Shown here one piece after another: positions 1-7,750 of a DNA stretch of 62,229 nucleotides. Position 1 is the stretch's first letter; each line of letters begins with the position of its first letter. Source of the DNA: a candidate division KSB1 bacterium (GTDB taxonomy: Bacteria; Zhuqueibacterota; Zhuqueibacteria; Zhuqueibacterales; Zhuqueibacteraceae); contig JAPDQB010000041.1 of the NCBI GenBank assembly GCA_034506175.1, positions 1 to 62,229 of the forward strand. Direction: 5' to 3'. Below the pieces are notes generated by a model that saw nothing but the letters and a program-made list of their open reading frames with translations, was not told where the DNA came from and did no database searches. The translations under genes and the position numbers were made by a program.

Positions 1-136
1 AGCGCGTTCGGACGTTTGGAAGCATGGACTTTTCCCATGCTATATTAATCTAGAAAGATTTTTGAAAAAATCTAGACTGAACGTTTGTCCTCTAGTTTGT
101 TGGAACTCTTAGCTTGACACCTATGCCATCGGAGGG

Positions 137-916
137 ATGATTTTGCCAGAAAGATTTTCTCGAACTTATTTTCATGCCGAGAAGCGGTTCGTTTTGTTCG
201 TGGCGGTTGTAGCCGCCGTGAATCTCTTGGCTATATCGGCGTTCAGCCAAACGGCTTCGCAACGGCTTTTTGCTTTGATGTCGGCGCGTTTGGCCAAGGA
301 TGACTCGATTCGCCAGGCACTTTCCTATTCGTATGACCTTCATTTAACCGGCGCCTTTTATCACAAAGATGATTCGGCGCAAGTGATTGAAGATTGGCGA
401 ATTTCGCAGACACCGGACAGCATTCGCGCGCGCCTGGTTTCACGGCAGATCAATGGCGCGGCGGAACTTGGGAAACAATATGCGCCGCCGTTGAGAATCC
501 TCTCGGTCAAGCGCGACCCGCGCCGGCCGGAAGACGACCCGGTGATGGCGACGATCCAGGCTGTGCTGCAGCGAATTAAAAAGGATTCCAAATCACAGGT
601 TTTGATTGACGGCGAGGCTGTTGGCCGCGGCGGTGTGAAAAATTATATCATGCGTTTTCTTGCCAATGACCGCGCCGGCAGTTTTTGGATTAACGCCCAA
701 ACCTTTGCGCTGGAGCGCGTCGAATGGGCTTACGGCAAATCGCTTGGCTTGAGCTCTTCCGGCGAGACATCGGAGATGGTGCTGGCGCCGTTCATCAACG
801 CCATCAATTTTCCGGTCAAGCTTGTTTTCAACGCACGCTCACGAACGCTGTTGCGCCGGACCGGCTCCTACACGGAAATCGAGATCAGGAATTTTCAGCC
901 CGAGGACCAACCATGA
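137..916 (+). CDS. secreted protein of LolA/outer-membrane lipoprotein-sorting type
   Basis: Reads as a 259-residue exported protein. An N-terminal basic stretch is followed by a hydrophobic segment (FVLFVAVVAAVNLLAI, about residues 21-36) ending near FSQ, which looks like a cleavable signal peptide. The remainder has the alternating beta pattern and the IDGEAVGR / YIMRFLAND / FWINAQTFALERVEW run expected of the LolA-like half-barrel used by DUF4292-type or LolA-type proteins; this family call is from pattern only. GGAGGG at 131-136 abuts the ATG at 137, so the in-frame TTG at 143 is an equally good start. Its stop overlaps the next start (ATGA at 913-916), indicating translational coupling with the acetyltransferase. 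Specific function unknown. Confidence 0.6.
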   Translation: MILPERFSRTYFHAEKRFVLFVAVVAAVNLLAISAFSQTASQRLFALMSARLAKDDSIRQALSYSYDLHLTGAFYHKDDSAQVIEDWRISQTPDSIRARLVSRQINGAAELGKQYAPPLRILSVKRDPRRPEDDPVMATIQAVLQRIKKDSKSQVLIDGEAVGRGGVKNYIMRFLANDRAGSFWINAQTFALERVEWAYGKSLGLSSSGETSEMVLAPFINAINFPVKLVFNARSRTLLRRTGSYTEIEIRNFQPEDQP

Positions 917-1818
917 CGATACGACAATTGGCTGACACCGATATTGAGATGGTCTTGGCGCTGTGGAATCGCAGCGCCAAATTTGACCCGATGACACCGG
1001 AATTGTTCGAGGAAAAAGTCTTCGACGATCCTGATTTCCGGCGGGAGTGGGCTTTGGTGGCGGAAGAGCAGAATCGCGTCGTCGGATTCATCATGGCCCT
1101 CAGTCGGAATTTTCAAGACGACAAAGTCGGCTTCGTGAAATTGCTCGCGGTTGATCCCGCCCGGCAGCGCAGCGGCATCGGCACGCAATTGCTGCAGCGC
1201 GTCGAATCAGCGCTGTGGCATGCCGGCGTGTCGCATATTCGCGTGCTCGACAGCAATCCGAATTACCTGCAGCCCGGCCTCGATCCGCGCTATACCGAGG
1301 CCATCATTTTCTTCGAGTCTCACGGCTACAAGCGTTTCGCCGAGACGATGAATATGGAAGTCGATTTGACGAGCCGCGATTTCAACACGACAACGATTGA
1401 AGAGCACTTGCGCGCCAAGGGCATCGAGATTCGCCGCGCCATCATGGGCGACCGTGAGGATTTGATGCGCCTGCTGGAGCGCCACTGGCCGGCATGGATT
1501 CCGGAAGTCGACCGCACGCTGCTCAATTACCCGATCTCGCTGCATGTGGCGGTGCAGCAAAATCGCCTCATTGGGTTTTCGGCTTATGATGGCAACAATT
1601 TCAACACCGGCTGGTTCGGGCCGATGGGAACCGATCCGGCGCTGCAGGGCAGAGGCGTCGGCGGGGTTCTGCTCTTGCGCTGCTTGCAGGACATCAAAAA
1701 TCAGGGCCATCGCTTTGCGGTGATTCCGTGGGTCGGGCCGTACCGGTTTTATTCGCATTACGCCGGCGCGCGCATCAGCCGCGTGTTTTGGCGTTATAAA
1801 AAGGAAGTGGCGTCGTAA
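913..1818 (+). CDS. tandem GNAT-family N-acetyltransferase
   Basis: A 301-residue protein built from two GNAT folds. The N-terminal half carries the acetyl-CoA pyrophosphate-binding motif A as RQRSGIGTQLL (about residues 80-90), preceded by the beta4 strand VGFVKLLAVDP. The C-terminal half has a second one, LQGRGVGGVLLLRC (about residues 242-255), and ends with FYSHYAGARISRVFWRY. Enzymes of this family transfer an acetyl group from acetyl-CoA to an amine; the substrate cannot be read from the sequence. The start at 913 is chosen over the longer open frame upstream because it gives the ATGA overlap with the preceding gene and begins exactly at the domain (MTIRQLADTDIEMV). Confidence 0.85.
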   Translation: MTIRQLADTDIEMVLALWNRSAKFDPMTPELFEEKVFDDPDFRREWALVAEEQNRVVGFIMALSRNFQDDKVGFVKLLAVDPARQRSGIGTQLLQRVESALWHAGVSHIRVLDSNPNYLQPGLDPRYTEAIIFFESHGYKRFAETMNMEVDLTSRDFNTTTIEEHLRAKGIEIRRAIMGDREDLMRLLERHWPAWIPEVDRTLLNYPISLHVAVQQNRLIGFSAYDGNNFNTGWFGPMGTDPALQGRGVGGVLLLRCLQDIKNQGHRFAVIPWVGPYRFYSHYAGARISRVFWRYKKEVAS

Positions 1819-1964
1819 ACCAGTCTTCTGCACAGTTCCCCAAAACATCATTTAAACACTGAGGCACGGCGAAAAGGCAATTCCCTTATATCGTCCGACA
1901 AACCTTCTCGGCTCCGTGATGCTGCGGGTTCTCAGCGACTCCGTGCTGATGAACTTTTGGGAAG

Positions 1965-3224
1965 ATGAAAAATCGGCACAAAAACATGGCCAGTTTAAAA
2001 ACTCTCAAGTCGATTCTCCTATCCGTCTTGTTTCTTTCCATTGGAATTTTTCCAAATCCAATTCTCCCTCAAGTCAAACCTGGCGTCGAAGTTCTCATCA
2101 CCAAACAACGCCATCTCATTGAAGCCAAGCGCGTCGGCCTCATCACCAATCCGACGGGGGTGACGGCGGATTTGACTTCGACGATTGATGTGCTCTACAA
2201 TCTTCCCGGCGTCAAGCTCGTGGCGCTGTTTGGTCCGGAACACGGCGTGCGCGGCGACGCGTTTGCCGGCGAGAAAGTGGGCCACAGCTTCGACCGCAAA
2301 ACCGGCATTCCGATTTACTCGTTGTACAACGGCCCCATGGCGCCGCCAACGCCGGAGATGCTGCGCAATATCGAGGTGCTGATTTACGATATTCAAGACA
2401 TCGGCTCGCGCGTTTACACTTACATTTATACCTTGGCGCTCGCCATGCAAGGCGCCGCAAAAGCCGGCATTCGCGTGGTGGTGCTGGATCGTCCCGATCC
2501 GCTTGGCGGCGATTTGATCGAGGGGCCGGTGCTGGACGAGCGCTTCAAATCCGGCATCGGCATGTATCCGATTCCTTACATTTACGGCTTGACCGTCGGC
2601 GAGCTGGCGAAATTTTTCAACGAAGAGTTCGGCATTCATGCGCACTTGACGGTGGTGCCAATGGAAGGCTGGCAGCGGTCGATGCTCTTTGCCGACACCG
2701 GTTTGCCGTGGGTGCTCACCTCGCCGCACGTGCCCCATCCGGAAACGGTATTTTATATCGCCGCCACCGGCGGCATCGGCGAATTGCAGTCGCTCTCCAC
2801 CGGCGTTGGCTACACGCTGCCGTTTGAGCTGATCGGCCAAACGTGGATTGACCCGGAAAATTTGGCCGGCGAGTTGAACAGCCGCAACTTGCCGGGGGTG
2901 CGTTTCCGTCCGCTTTATTTCCGGCCGTATTATTTCAGCCTCAAAGATCAGCAGCTTGCCGGCGCGCAAATTCATATAACAAATCATCGCGAGTTCCGGC
3001 CGGTGCTGACGCAGTTGCATATCCTTGCGGCATTGCTCAAATTGTATCCCGGGCAGCAAATTTTCAATCCCGCACGCATAAAGAGCTTCGACCACGCGAT
3101 GGGAACGGACCAGGTCCGCTTCGCGTTGTTGCGCGGCGAATCGCCGGAAAGCATCGTGGCAAGCGGGGAAAAAGACCTGGAAACCTATCGAGTGAAGCGG
3201 GAGAAGTATTTGCTGTATCGATGA
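1965..3224 (+). CDS. exo-beta-N-acetylmuramidase NamZ-like protein (DUF1343)
   Basis: A 419-residue exported protein. After a signal-peptide-like segment (about residues 14-33) it begins with the typical DUF1343 run GVEVLITKQRHLIEAKRVGLITNPTG, then LVALFGPEHGVRG, YSLYNG and VLIYDIQDIGSRVYTYIYT, followed by VVLDRPDPLGG and EGPVLD. These are the family's conserved blocks. NamZ of Bacillus removes terminal N-acetylmuramate from peptidoglycan fragments, so a role in cell-wall turnover or recycling in the periplasm is likely. The start is uncertain between ATG 1965, which has GGGAAG directly before it, and ATG 1986. Transcribed alone or with the upstream acetyltransferase pair. Confidence 0.85.
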   Translation: MKNRHKNMASLKTLKSILLSVLFLSIGIFPNPILPQVKPGVEVLITKQRHLIEAKRVGLITNPTGVTADLTSTIDVLYNLPGVKLVALFGPEHGVRGDAFAGEKVGHSFDRKTGIPIYSLYNGPMAPPTPEMLRNIEVLIYDIQDIGSRVYTYIYTLALAMQGAAKAGIRVVVLDRPDPLGGDLIEGPVLDERFKSGIGMYPIPYIYGLTVGELAKFFNEEFGIHAHLTVVPMEGWQRSMLFADTGLPWVLTSPHVPHPETVFYIAATGGIGELQSLSTGVGYTLPFELIGQTWIDPENLAGELNSRNLPGVRFRPLYFRPYYFSLKDQQLAGAQIHITNHREFRPVLTQLHILAALLKLYPGQQIFNPARIKSFDHAMGTDQVRFALLRGESPESIVASGEKDLETYRVKREKYLLYR

Positions 3225-3319
3225 GACCACGAATCAACAATGGACGAACGCAAAAAAATCAGTTTGCATCTGAATCATTGATTTGGTATCTTTCGGTTAA
3301 TCACTTCAAGGAGCCAATG

Positions 3320-3802
3320 ATGACAAGCAATGAATATGCCCGCAAAGTCGCCGAGCTTATCGATGCGCGTCCGCGCCATATTGATTTGGACAAGCTGCTC
3401 CATGAGATTTGTTTCCTCGCCAAAATCGCCGAAAGCCGGCGCACCCAGGAAGAAGGGCGCTGGGTGACGAATGAACAAATGAGAGAAAAACTGCAAAAAA
3501 AATTCTCGCTTGAACGAAACGGACGACAAAAAACCTCAAAAACTGCCGAATATGCTCAAAAAATCGTTGAGCTTATCAAGGCTCGCCCTCGTGGTATCAA
3601 CCTTGACAAATTGCTTGATGAAATCTCCTTCCATGCTGAGATCGCCGAATCAGAACGCGAAATCAAAGCCGGTCGTTGGTCGACACCTGAGCAGGTCATG
3701 AAGAGAATGTGGAAACTGATCTATGCGGAGTTCAATGGACGCCCCGAGCGGAAAAGAAACTCCAAAAAATCTTCAAGCAAATTGCAAAAGATTCACGCCT
3801 AA
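3320..3802 (+). CDS. internally duplicated antitoxin of a RelE/ParE-type toxin-antitoxin pair
   Basis: A 160-residue basic protein made of two diverged copies of one unit. Residues 5-62 start EYARKVAELIDARPRHIDLDK; residues 77-132 start EYAQKIVELIKARPRGINLDK. Both copies continue with (A)xIAESxR..(A/E)GRW.(T/S).EQ, a period of 72 residues. The unit looks like small antitoxins that sit before RelE/ParE toxins, which normally have only one copy. Start chosen at the second of two adjacent ATGs, 6 nt after AAGGAG at 3308-3313. The last 31 codons overlap the toxin frame, and the C-terminus (RPERKRNSKKSSSK) is encoded by toxin sequence, so it may be a read-through tail. The antitoxin call rests on context and resemblance. 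Confidence 0.65.
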   Translation: MTSNEYARKVAELIDARPRHIDLDKLLHEICFLAKIAESRRTQEEGRWVTNEQMREKLQKKFSLERNGRQKTSKTAEYAQKIVELIKARPRGINLDKLLDEISFHAEIAESEREIKAGRWSTPEQVMKRMWKLIYAEFNGRPERKRNSKKSSSKLQKIHA

Positions 3803-4053
3803 GAGCCGCTAAATTTACGCAACGGCTTCAGGAGCTTGCCGCTTCATTGCGATGGAGTCCGCATCGATGTCCGCGCACGCGAGAAAATCCCGCCCTCCGT
3901 CATCTCATCTACAAGAAGTATCGTCTCATCTTTCGGATCGATGAAAAGAAACGTACAGTCTGGATTCGAACGATCCGTTCTCCTTATAGTATTACCCTGA
4001 AAAAACTATCACCACCGCGAAGATTTTGTAGCGCAGGCATCTTGCCTGCTTAG
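3709..4053 (+). CDS. RelE/ParE-superfamily toxin
   Basis: About 114 residues. The core VQWTPRAEKKLQKIFKQI ... RENPALRHLIYKKYRLIFRI and IDEKKRTVWIRTI is the RelE/ParE fold pattern: N-terminal strand, helical hairpin, then strands with the YRLIFRID and VWIRTIR signatures. RelE members cleave mRNA on the ribosome and ParE members poison gyrase; the sequence does not decide. It starts at GTG 3709 inside the antitoxin gene, a 94-nt overlap in another frame. The last residues (about FCSAGILPA) are encoded by the palindromic repeat at 4028-4078, so the natural C-terminus has probably been replaced by repeat sequence. Confidence 0.75.
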   Translation: METDLCGVQWTPRAEKKLQKIFKQIAKDSRLRAAKFTQRLQELAASLRWSPHRCPRTRENPALRHLIYKKYRLIFRIDEKKRTVWIRTIRSPYSITLKKLSPPRRFCSAGILPA

Positions 4054-4078
4054 TTTGCAGACTGGAAGTCTGCGCTAC
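4028..4078. repeat. REP-like palindromic element
   Basis: Outer arms GTAGCGC (4028-4034) and GCGCTAC (4072-4078) enclose two small hairpins: GCAGGC/GCCTGC (4033-4049) and GCAGAC/GTCTGC (4057-4073). It forms a cloverleaf-like structure. It lies at the 3' end of the toxin gene and supplies that protein's last codons. Related CTTCAGG/CCTGAAGG palindromes lie near 9975, 11211, 12615 and 47313. Confidence 0.75.
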
Positions 4079-4386
4079 GAACAATAAGGCAGATATTCTA
4101 TGGGCGCCGAGAGAAATGCTATTCACGAGAAATTTTTCATTTTATCAAAGCTGAGAAACTCAACCCGCCTTTTCGCAGTATTGAAAAAATATCAAGCCGG
4201 GCAAATTTTTTGCCCTCTCCAACTACATGATAATATTGCCACACGATTTAAACACTTCGGCACGATGATTGTCTCTTTCCAGCAGGGTGAATAGGGCTGC
4301 AAAAGACTTGACCGGAACTGATGGCACAGGTTGGTTTTAGTATTTGGCTGTGCCAAGCAGCGCGTAAAAGTTTTTGCAAAATCATC

Positions 4387-4415
4387 TTGACAAGTCTTCG
4401 ATTATTTGTTATATT
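4387..4415 (+). promoter_or_regulatory. sigma70-type promoter for the TonB receptor gene
   Basis: TTGACA at 4387-4392 and TATATT at 4410-4415 with exactly 17 nt between them. Transcription would start near 4422, leaving an untranslated leader of about 260 nt before the receptor start at 4684. Confidence 0.6.
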
Positions 4416-4683
4416 ATGCCCGCTTAATCTTCGCTGTTTTGTTGTCCACTATAAACTCCCGGTTGTCATTTGATCTTTCCTTCGACGTAGCGCGAATCGT
4501 TGTACGAGTCCTTGCCAAGCGGCTCCAAAGTATGCCGAACCTATGTGAAGCAAGAAGGCCGTTATTGCCCTGTTTAGTTATGACGAACGTCCGAGGTTGA
4601 TAGCATGACAAATCCGCTGCCACCAAGCCTCGCTCTGCTCACCAAAGTTTTGAATAAATATTAGAGGAAGGAGGATGTTTTTG
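4416..4683 (+). other. long untranslated leader upstream of the TonB receptor
   Basis: Between the promoter and the receptor start there is no convincing coding sequence: a 64-codon open frame at 4406-4600 lacks a ribosome site and family features. The stretch from 4054 to 4386 also holds no gene that can be supported. AAGGAGG at 4668-4674 is the ribosome site for the receptor. No known riboswitch consensus was recognised. Confidence 0.4.
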
Positions 4684-7600
4684 ATGAAGAGAATTTGCCT
4701 TCTCACCCTCATCGCCCTCGCTTTGCCCATTCCACTCATTTTCGCCGGTACCACCGGAAAAATTGCCGGCACGATTACGGACGCCGACAACGGCGAACCG
4801 TTGCCGGGCGTCAACGTCGTTCTCGAAGGCACCACGATGGGCGCCGTCACCAACCTTGACGGCTATTTCGCGATTCTCAATGTTCCGCCGGGCGCCTATA
4901 CGGTGCGGGCGAGTTACATTGGCTACACGCCGCAACGGGTGACTGAGGTGGTGGTGAAAATCGACCTCACCACCGAGCTTAATTTCAGATTGAAGCAGGA
5001 AGTCATCGCCGGCGAAGAAGTCGTCGTGGTGGCGCAGCGGCCGGTGGTGGTGAAAGATATTGCCGCCACCCAGGCCAACTTGAATATCAAGGAAGTTGAG
5101 GCGCTGCCGGTTGTAACGGTCGCCAGCGTGGTCGGCTTGCAAGCCGGCGTGCGCAGCCTGGAAATCCGCGGCGGCGCGGCGAACCAAACGGCGTTTATGG
5201 TGAACGGCATCACGTTGCGAGACGAACGCGACAACACACCGTACACCGCCATCAGCTTCACCGCCATTGAGGAAATCAATATCCAGACCGGCGGCTTTAA
5301 CGCGGAATATGGCAACATCCGTTCCGGTTTGATCAACGTGGTGACCAAGGAAGGCAGAAAAGACCGTTACAGCCTCAACATCCTGACGCGGTACAGTCCG
5401 CCGGCGCAGAAGCATTTTGGCCCGGCGCCGAACGACCGCAATTCATATTGGATACGTCCTTATGTTGATGACGCGGTGTGTTGGACCGGCACCAAAAACG
5501 GGGCGTGGGATGCCTTCACGCAGAAACAGTATCAGGAATTCGAGGGATGGAATTCTATCTCGCTGAAGACTCTAAAAGACAATGATCCAACCAACGACCT
5601 CACCCCGCAAGCAGCGCAGCAGCTTTTTCTCTTCCAGCACCGCCGCAACCTGGATATCGTCGATCCGGATTATGATTTCGACATGAGCGTGGGCGGGCCT
5701 TTGCCTGTCGTTAGCAAGATGCTGGGGAATTTGCGCTTTTGGGCCTCTTATCGCACCACGCAGGATATGTATGTCATTCCACTCTCAAAAGATGGCTATC
5801 GTGATTACAACGCCCAACTGAAACTCACCAGCGAGATTTCTCCCAAGATGAAGTTGGTGGTGGAGGGCATTCGCGGTCGGGCTACCGGCACCAATGACAA
5901 TAACGCCGGCTTGCCGGGCATGTTTCGCTCTCCCGAAAGCATCGGAGACCAGTTAAATCGGGTCAGCTTCATTGACACGAGAATTTTTGCCACCGATTAT
6001 TGGGCGCCGACGGCCATTACGCGCACCAGTATTGGCGCCAAATTTACGCATCTGATAAATTCGGCGACCTTTTATGAGGCAACTTTGAGCCGTTTTGCCT
6101 CCGCCTACGAGACCCGGCCAGGGCGCCCGAGAGATACTTCTCGAGTTTACTTATTTGGCAATAGTTATTATGTTGACGAGGGGCCATTTGGCTTTGAGCC
6201 GCGCCCGGCGTTTGGCATTGGCAGCGGCATGCGCTCCGGCGTCGGCATGAGCAACTCGCGTGACAGCAGCGAAGTCACCGTCTATTCGGCGAAAATCGAT
6301 TTCAGCAGCCAGCTCGGCCGCTACAATCAAATCAAAACCGGCGTCGAATTTGTTTATACGGACAACAATGTCAACTACGCCTCGGTCGATCAGTTCCTGC
6401 CCAGCGGCCGCTCGCGCTCGAAATGGCACACCTTCCCGAAACGCGGCGCTTTCTATGTCCAGGACAAGCTGGAGTTCGAGGGGATGATTGCCAACCTCGG
6501 CGCGCGCCTCGACTATTCGCACGCCGGCGGTGAATGGTTCGTTTATGATCCATTCAGCAGGGCGTTCACTTCGGAAAGGTCATTGGGAATCGACACCCTG
6601 CTGGACAAAGAAGCGACGAAGCGGATTTTTAATCTCAGCCCGCGGCTGAGTGTGGCCTTTCCGATTACGATCAATAGCAAGCTGTTCTTTAATTACGGCC
6701 ACTTTCGACAATTGCCGCTGCCGGAGAATCTTTACCTCATTCGCCGATTCACCGGCAACAACCAGGTCACCCGGCTGGCTAATCCAAACAACCCCTTGCC
6801 TAAAACCGTTGCCTACGAATTGGGCTACGAGCAAAATCTTGCCGATCAGTTTCTCATTCGCGTGTCGGGATATTATAAGGACATCTCCTTGCAATCACGC
6901 CTGGTTACTTATACCAGCCGCGATACCAAAGTCAACTATTCCGTCACCGAGCCGAACAACTATGAAGACATTCGCGGGTTCGAGCTGACGTTGAACAAGA
7001 ATCGTGGCAAGTGGGTGCAGGGCTTCATCAATTATACTTATCAAGTCAATACCGCCGGCAATTTCGGCTTCGGCCAATATTATGAAAATCCTGCCGAGCA
7101 GCGGCGCTATGAACGCGAGACGCGCTCACAATATCAGGAGAAACCAATACCAAGGCCATACGGGCGCGCCAATCTTTATTTCTTTTCACCTGCCAGGTTT
7201 GGGCCGAAACTCGCCGGCATTTATCCGTTGGGCGATATTCGCCTGAATGTTTTGGGTTCCTGGCGCGCCGGATACCATTTCACCTGGGCCGGTGGCGGCA
7301 GCATTCCCGGCATTGTCAATAACGTGCAGTGGCGGGATTTTTACAATGTCGATTTTCGTTTCAGCAAGGCGCTTAAAATCGCCAATGCCAACCTGCAGTT
7401 TTTCGTGGACGTCTTCAATGCCTTTAACCTCAAATACATGGAACAATACGGCTTTGTTGACAGCAAAGATTATGAAGCCTATATGAAGTCGCTGCATCTG
7501 CCCAAGGAAATTGGCGATCCCCTGGGTTACGGTAACATCCCCGGTGATGACCGCCCCGGCGATTATCGCACGGGCCCTTATATTCCCTGGGATGATAACG

Positions 7601-7731
7601 CCGATGAGGCCACCAAGGAGAAATGGCGCAAGAACAAATCCTATATCGATATGCCCAACCAGACATTTCTCACATTCCTCAACCCGCGGGATGTGTTCTT
7701 TGGGTTGAATGTGACGTTCGACATTTTTTAA
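4684..7731 (+). CDS. TonB-dependent outer-membrane receptor with carboxypeptidase-regulatory-like domain
   Basis: About 1015 residues. A signal peptide (MKRICLLTLIALALPIPLIFAG) is followed by a carboxypeptidase-regulatory-like beta-sandwich (GKIAGTITDADNGEPLPGVN ... GYFAILNVPPGAYTVRASYIGY, about residues 25-95). A plug domain follows (SLEIRGGAANQTAFMVNGI, AEYGNIRSGLINVVTKEG), then a long barrel ending in NPRDVFFGLNVTFDIF. Such receptors import large substrates across the outer membrane using TonB energy; the substrate is not evident. Start at ATG 4684 is preferred over ATG 4675 because AAGGAGG ends at 4674, giving 9 nt spacing. It heads a block of secreted and outer-membrane genes that includes a PorV-like protein. 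Confidence 0.88.
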   Translation: MKRICLLTLIALALPIPLIFAGTTGKIAGTITDADNGEPLPGVNVVLEGTTMGAVTNLDGYFAILNVPPGAYTVRASYIGYTPQRVTEVVVKIDLTTELNFRLKQEVIAGEEVVVVAQRPVVVKDIAATQANLNIKEVEALPVVTVASVVGLQAGVRSLEIRGGAANQTAFMVNGITLRDERDNTPYTAISFTAIEEINIQTGGFNAEYGNIRSGLINVVTKEGRKDRYSLNILTRYSPPAQKHFGPAPNDRNSYWIRPYVDDAVCWTGTKNGAWDAFTQKQYQEFEGWNSISLKTLKDNDPTNDLTPQAAQQLFLFQHRRNLDIVDPDYDFDMSVGGPLPVVSKMLGNLRFWASYRTTQDMYVIPLSKDGYRDYNAQLKLTSEISPKMKLVVEGIRGRATGTNDNNAGLPGMFRSPESIGDQLNRVSFIDTRIFATDYWAPTAITRTSIGAKFTHLINSATFYEATLSRFASAYETRPGRPRDTSRVYLFGNSYYVDEGPFGFEPRPAFGIGSGMRSGVGMSNSRDSSEVTVYSAKIDFSSQLGRYNQIKTGVEFVYTDNNVNYASVDQFLPSGRSRSKWHTFPKRGAFYVQDKLEFEGMIANLGARLDYSHAGGEWFVYDPFSRAFTSERSLGIDTLLDKEATKRIFNLSPRLSVAFPITINSKLFFNYGHFRQLPLPENLYLIRRFTGNNQVTRLANPNNPLPKTVAYELGYEQNLADQFLIRVSGYYKDISLQSRLVTYTSRDTKVNYSVTEPNNYEDIRGFELTLNKNRGKWVQGFINYTYQVNTAGNFGFGQYYENPAEQRRYERETRSQYQEKPIPRPYGRANLYFFSPARFGPKLAGIYPLGDIRLNVLGSWRAGYHFTWAGGGSIPGIVNNVQWRDFYNVDFRFSKALKIANANLQFFVDVFNAFNLKYMEQYGFVDSKDYEAYMKSLHLPKEIGDPLGYGNIPGDDRPGDYRTGPYIPWDDNADEATKEKWRKNKSYIDMPNQTFLTFLNPRDVFFGLNVTFDIF

Positions 7732-7750
7732 TATCGAAGGCGAGGAAATC

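Noticed and set aside
21..80. Hairpins AGCATGG/CCATGCT and AGATTTTT/AAAAATCT near the left edge
   Set aside because: Too short and without a clear T-run or gene end in view to call a terminator or operator.
4100..4294. 64-codon frame after the toxin gene
   Set aside because: No ribosome site, no family resemblance, and it lies between a repeat and a promoter.
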